Under the pieces are notes generated by a model. The model did no database searches and was not told where the DNA came from. It was given only the letters and a program-made list of their open reading frames with translations. From an uncultured Porphyromonadaceae bacterium (GTDB lineage Bacteria; Bacteroidota; Bacteroidia; Bacteroidales; Muribaculaceae), in contig CAJJOX010000078.1 in the NCBI GenBank assembly GCA_905193485.1, positions 1 through 9,784 of the forward strand: DNA of 9,784 bases. The letters are read 5' to 3'. The position numbers and the translations under genes were made by a program. Below are positions 9,001 to 9,784 of this stretch, piece by piece (within the stretch, counting starts at the first letter, position 1; every line of letters starts with the position of its first letter).

Positions 9001-9070
9001 TGTGGTTCTGGGCTTGGGCGCTCAGTGCCAGCGTCACGATGGCTGCAAGTAATAAAAACAGCTTTTTCAT
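6035..9070 (-). CDS. SusC/RagA-family TonB-dependent outer-membrane transporter
   Basis: This complete 1011-residue protein has a Sec signal peptide at residues 1-20 (ending SAQA, then QNH). A carboxypeptidase-regulatory-like beta-sandwich domain spans about 22-98. A TonB-box region contains VLDQVVVTGYG at 101-111. The plug domain spans about 115-235 and has the SusC signatures ALQGQVAGL, SIRIRGYNSL and DAASAAIYGSRAANGVI. The rest is a 22-strand type beta-barrel ending in an aromatic residue (GVEVTF), the usual outer-membrane barrel terminus. It would use TonB-ExbBD energy to import material captured by the SusD partner encoded next. It has no N-terminal STN domain, so it is not expected to signal directly to an anti-sigma factor. 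It is the first gene of the operon and has a 226-base leader before the inverted repeat. No promoter facing it is visible in the present orientation. Confidence 0.96.
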   Translation of the reverse strand: MKKLFLLLAAIVTLALSAQAQNHTYRGTVLSSADDEPLAGASVKPVGGSATSGVMTNGDGEFTITVPASVTQVTISYVGMKPATVKLSDNMKVFLDNDTKVLDQVVVTGYGSGKKLGSVVGAVSVVSTQVMEDTPSANFVDALQGQVAGLSIFSNSGEPSALPSSIRIRGYNSLSGNTPLFICDGAPASSSIFTTLNPSDIESVTVLKDAASAAIYGSRAANGVIVITTKKGRYGEDAKVTIRANVGWSNVANDKIDLMDSYEYIRFRDLVNAPVSDNVRNLVNNYGINTDWKDYLINNNALTYSIEGRVQGGTERTRYYLSLAHYDQDGVIDRSGFRRETLRFNLDSKVKPWLTMGISANVGYETYETNSAASSTSDNGGVYTNNPFLQIYNLLPYDSPYYYSFNDNGDIVFGERAKYYHYSGTTDPNYFNQKAYTGKRTNLTAMMTLYEQINPVKGLTIRAQQNVNAFDYRNSSARPPYENEVTPMGDLIQLNNIPAQSSEAFQRWYQFTYTNTAEYKFNLNDKHDFSFLLGQESIITRNHNFSITTSGQPNATQNMLTQGTNVTMSGVGHGKYEYIINSYFLTGSYSFDERYFLDFAVRRDGSSKFAKDHRWGTFYSIGAMWNIKKEQFMQNINWLSDLKLRLNYGTAGNSSGIGNYDYIGTVGTGAVYNGNTSWGIAGLANDKLTWETIRAFNAGLDFGFLNNRLRTSVDFYVKNTEDMLMNVPFSCTTGWTSAAANCGSMRNVGVDVDFGADIFQNKDWYVGVDVNFNYNKNTITELFNGLDEFTIPGTGVTYRKDKNPFAITSVRYVGVDPRDGQQIWLTKDGNPTKKFNDGDEVDLGKTFIAPWNGGFGINARWKGISLRADFNWSAQKYIFNATNWYINDPTVSVQRNTNGTTDLLNVWTKPGDVTDVPNVRDLYGAPQEIQADSRWVENSSFLRLKNLTLTYSLPKTWMSKIRMSDISFHFTGRNLFTITDFKGIDPEYEGNVVQMMYPNTRQYEFGVEVTF

Positions 9071-9296
9071 ACTTTAATTTAAATTAGACATATAAACTTT
9101 TAATGATTTCTTCTTTCCTTTCATTGCCGACTGCGCTCTGACGGAACCCCACCGCGGCGCTTTCGGCCGTTTGGTTAATTATGTATTATATATATGTGGA
9201 GTTGCGCGGCATGCGCGGAGGCAAGTTGTGATTGTGATTTGATGGATTCTCTCTTCTTCTCTCTTTTCTACTTTGTTACCTATTGTTAATAAAATC
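9071..9296 (-). promoter_or_regulatory. susC leader / 5' untranslated region
   Basis: This gene-free stretch lies between the susC ATG and the left inverted-repeat arm. I searched the minus strand for the Bacteroidota -7 box TAnnTTTG and found none, so the leader appears to depend on a promoter further right. It is AT-rich near the start codon. It also holds two small GC islands with pairing potential: 9150-9170 (CGGC/GCCG around GCTTTCG) and 9203-9226 (GCGC repeats around GCATGC). A run at 9243-9273 is almost all pyrimidine on the + strand. TACCTATTGT at 9277-9286 is a direct repeat of 9303-9312 in the arm. In the ON orientation all of this would be transcribed as 5' UTR. Confidence 0.5.
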
Positions 9297-9346
9297 TGTT
9301 TCTACCTATTGTCTGTCATCCAAATCTCTTACTAAGAGATATGGAT
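9297..9346 (+). repeat. Left arm of 50-bp perfect inverted repeat
   Basis: All 50 bases equal the reverse complement of 9735-9784; identity stops at 9347 (G versus T). The arm contains a dyad centred on 9332, ATCTCTTACTAAGAGAT. With its inner flank the dyad extends from 9313 to 9351, with 18 of 19 base pairs matched (the mismatch is 9323/9341). Such a dyad is the expected form of a site-specific recombinase binding and crossover site. Confidence 0.95.
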
Positions 9347-9640
9347 GACAGGCAGGCACATCGCTTCTTTTCCCGACTCCGGCAGAGCGGCCTGGAAGGC
9401 GGAAAACTGACAGATCAGGCGTTTTTTCGGGTGAAATGGCGGCGAACGGCTCCGGCGGGGCGGCAACCGGTCGTCAGCGAATGGCGGCAGTGACAATTGT
9501 GCGCGATTTTGCACCCCATTGGTTTACAATTGCCATCAATAACGATTTTAAAATGTCGTTTTGCGAAAAATTTAACATTCTGAATTTTCAACTCGACATC
9601 CCGCTTCTATATTGCCATATATCAAAAGATTATAATTAAT

Positions 9641-9664
9641 AATCGGTGGTTTTTTATACCGATT
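9641..9664 (+). terminator. Small hairpin upstream of the invertible promoter, possible insulator/terminator
   Basis: AATCGGT (9641-9647) and ACCGATT (9658-9664) pair over 7 bp around a 10-nt T-rich loop, and the + strand continues TTTATG, a short U-run. It lies about 36 bases before the -33 element. It could stop read-through entering the promoter from behind, or it could be a protein-binding palindrome. The stem is weak, with only three G-C pairs. Confidence 0.3.
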
Positions 9665-9700
9665 TTTATGTTAAAAGCTGAAAATAAATGCTTTTAAGTG

Positions 9701-9730
9701 TTGGTATGTTAATTATTATTATTAATTTTG
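9701..9730 (+). promoter_or_regulatory. Bacteroidota-type promoter inside the invertible segment
   Basis: TTG at 9701-9703 serves as the -33 element. After a 19-base spacer comes TAATTTTG at 9723-9730, a perfect match to the -7 consensus TAnnTTTG. The spacer is very AT-rich (ATTATTATT), and transcription would begin about 9736-9738, in the right arm. It points right, out of the window and away from susC. It is the only perfect -7 box I found in the segment on either strand. Which gene it drives in this orientation cannot be seen. Confidence 0.75.
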
Positions 9731-9734
9731 CACA

Positions 9735-9784
9735 ATCCATATCTCTTAGTAAGAGATTTGGATGACAGACAATAGGTAGAAACA
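9735..9784 (-). repeat. Right arm of 50-bp perfect inverted repeat
   Basis: This is an exact inverted copy of 9297-9346. It reaches the last base of the window, so its true outer limit is unknown. It carries the same dyad centred on 9749 (ATCTCTTAGTAAGAGAT, opposite central base). Its inner flank (ACA at 9732-9734) does not extend the palindrome as the left copy's flank does, so the two sites differ just inside the repeat. Confidence 0.95.

Larger units (their letters stand above)
9297..9784. promoter_or_regulatory. Candidate invertible promoter element (phase-variation switch), OFF orientation
   Basis: Perfect 50-bp inverted repeats at each end enclose 388 bp (9347-9734) with no convincing gene and one outward-facing Bacteroidota promoter next to the right arm. 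This is the architecture of DNA-inversion switches known in Bacteroides upstream of capsule and SusC/SusD loci. As assembled, the promoter reads right, away from susC. A flip would map coordinate x to 19081 minus x, putting the -7 box at about 9351-9358 on the minus strand and transcription start near 9344, roughly 270 nt before the susC ATG. The inside is compositionally split: GC-rich at about 9351-9500 and AT-rich at about 9540-9734. The recombinase is not encoded here. Geometry is seen directly; switching is inferred. Confidence 0.82.

Noticed and set aside
9332..9514. 60-codon minus-strand frame overlapping the left repeat arm
   Set aside because: Its end would change with each inversion, its composition is Pro/Arg-rich without any motif, and it has no initiation context.
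9436..9639. Small 67-codon frame on the + strand inside the invertible segment
   Set aside because: Half is encoded by the GC-rich and half by the AT-rich part of the segment. There is no domain, signal peptide or promoter before it, and the only good promoter lies downstream. It is too small to be the recombinase.
9297..9784. Insertion sequence or MITE as an explanation for the inverted repeats
   Set aside because: There is no transposase, the enclosed segment carries a well-placed outward promoter, and the arms are long with an internal dyad. No flanking target-site duplication can be tested because the window ends at the right arm. A MITE cannot be fully excluded, but promoter placement favours an inversion switch.
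1..9784. CRISPR arrays, tRNA and rRNA genes
   Set aside because: I saw no regularly spaced direct repeats and no tRNA-like or rRNA-like sequence on either strand.

Overview
The window looks like a chromosomal accessory locus from a gut-type member of the Bacteroidota, order Bacteroidales. The evidence is a SusC/SusD (RagA/RagB) outer-membrane uptake pair, Bacteroidota-style lipoprotein signals with acidic residues after the cysteine, a type IX secretion (T9SS) C-terminal sorting domain on a protease, A/T-rich start-codon contexts in place of Shine-Dalgarno sequences, and a promoter of the TTG / TAnnTTTG type. Mixed base composition and the T9SS cargo would suit Muribaculaceae, but that family assignment is a guess.

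All credible genes lie on the minus strand, so transcription runs from high to low coordinates. From right to left: (1) a 714-base gene-free region, 9071-9784; (2) a SusC-like TonB-dependent transporter, 9070-6035; (3) a SusD/RagB-like surface lipoprotein, 6005-4449; (4) a Calx-beta-containing lipoprotein, 4414-3506; (5) a strong hairpin in a 115-base gap; (6) a complete secreted subtilisin-family (S8) protease with a T9SS sorting domain, 3390-1114; (7) another hairpin; (8) the first 301 codons of a second, paralogous S8 protease that runs off the left edge, 904-1.

Read together, the transporter, two lipoproteins and two secreted proteases look like a protein- or peptide-utilisation locus more than a glycan-utilisation locus. 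No carbohydrate-active enzyme is visible. The proteases would cut protein outside the cell or at its surface, and the SusCD pair would bind and import the products, as RagAB does for oligopeptides in Porphyromonas gingivalis. This is an inference from gene content.

The most interesting structure is upstream of susC. A perfect inverted repeat of at least 50 bp (9297-9346 and 9735-9784) brackets 388 bp that contain one good Bacteroides-type promoter just inside the right arm. As assembled, that promoter points right, away from the operon. Inversion between the arms would place it, pointing left, about 270 nt upstream of the susC start. The whole locus therefore appears to be under an invertible promoter (ON/OFF phase variation), captured here in the OFF orientation. 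The invertase is not in the window, and the window ends exactly where the right arm is last visible, so the arms may be longer.
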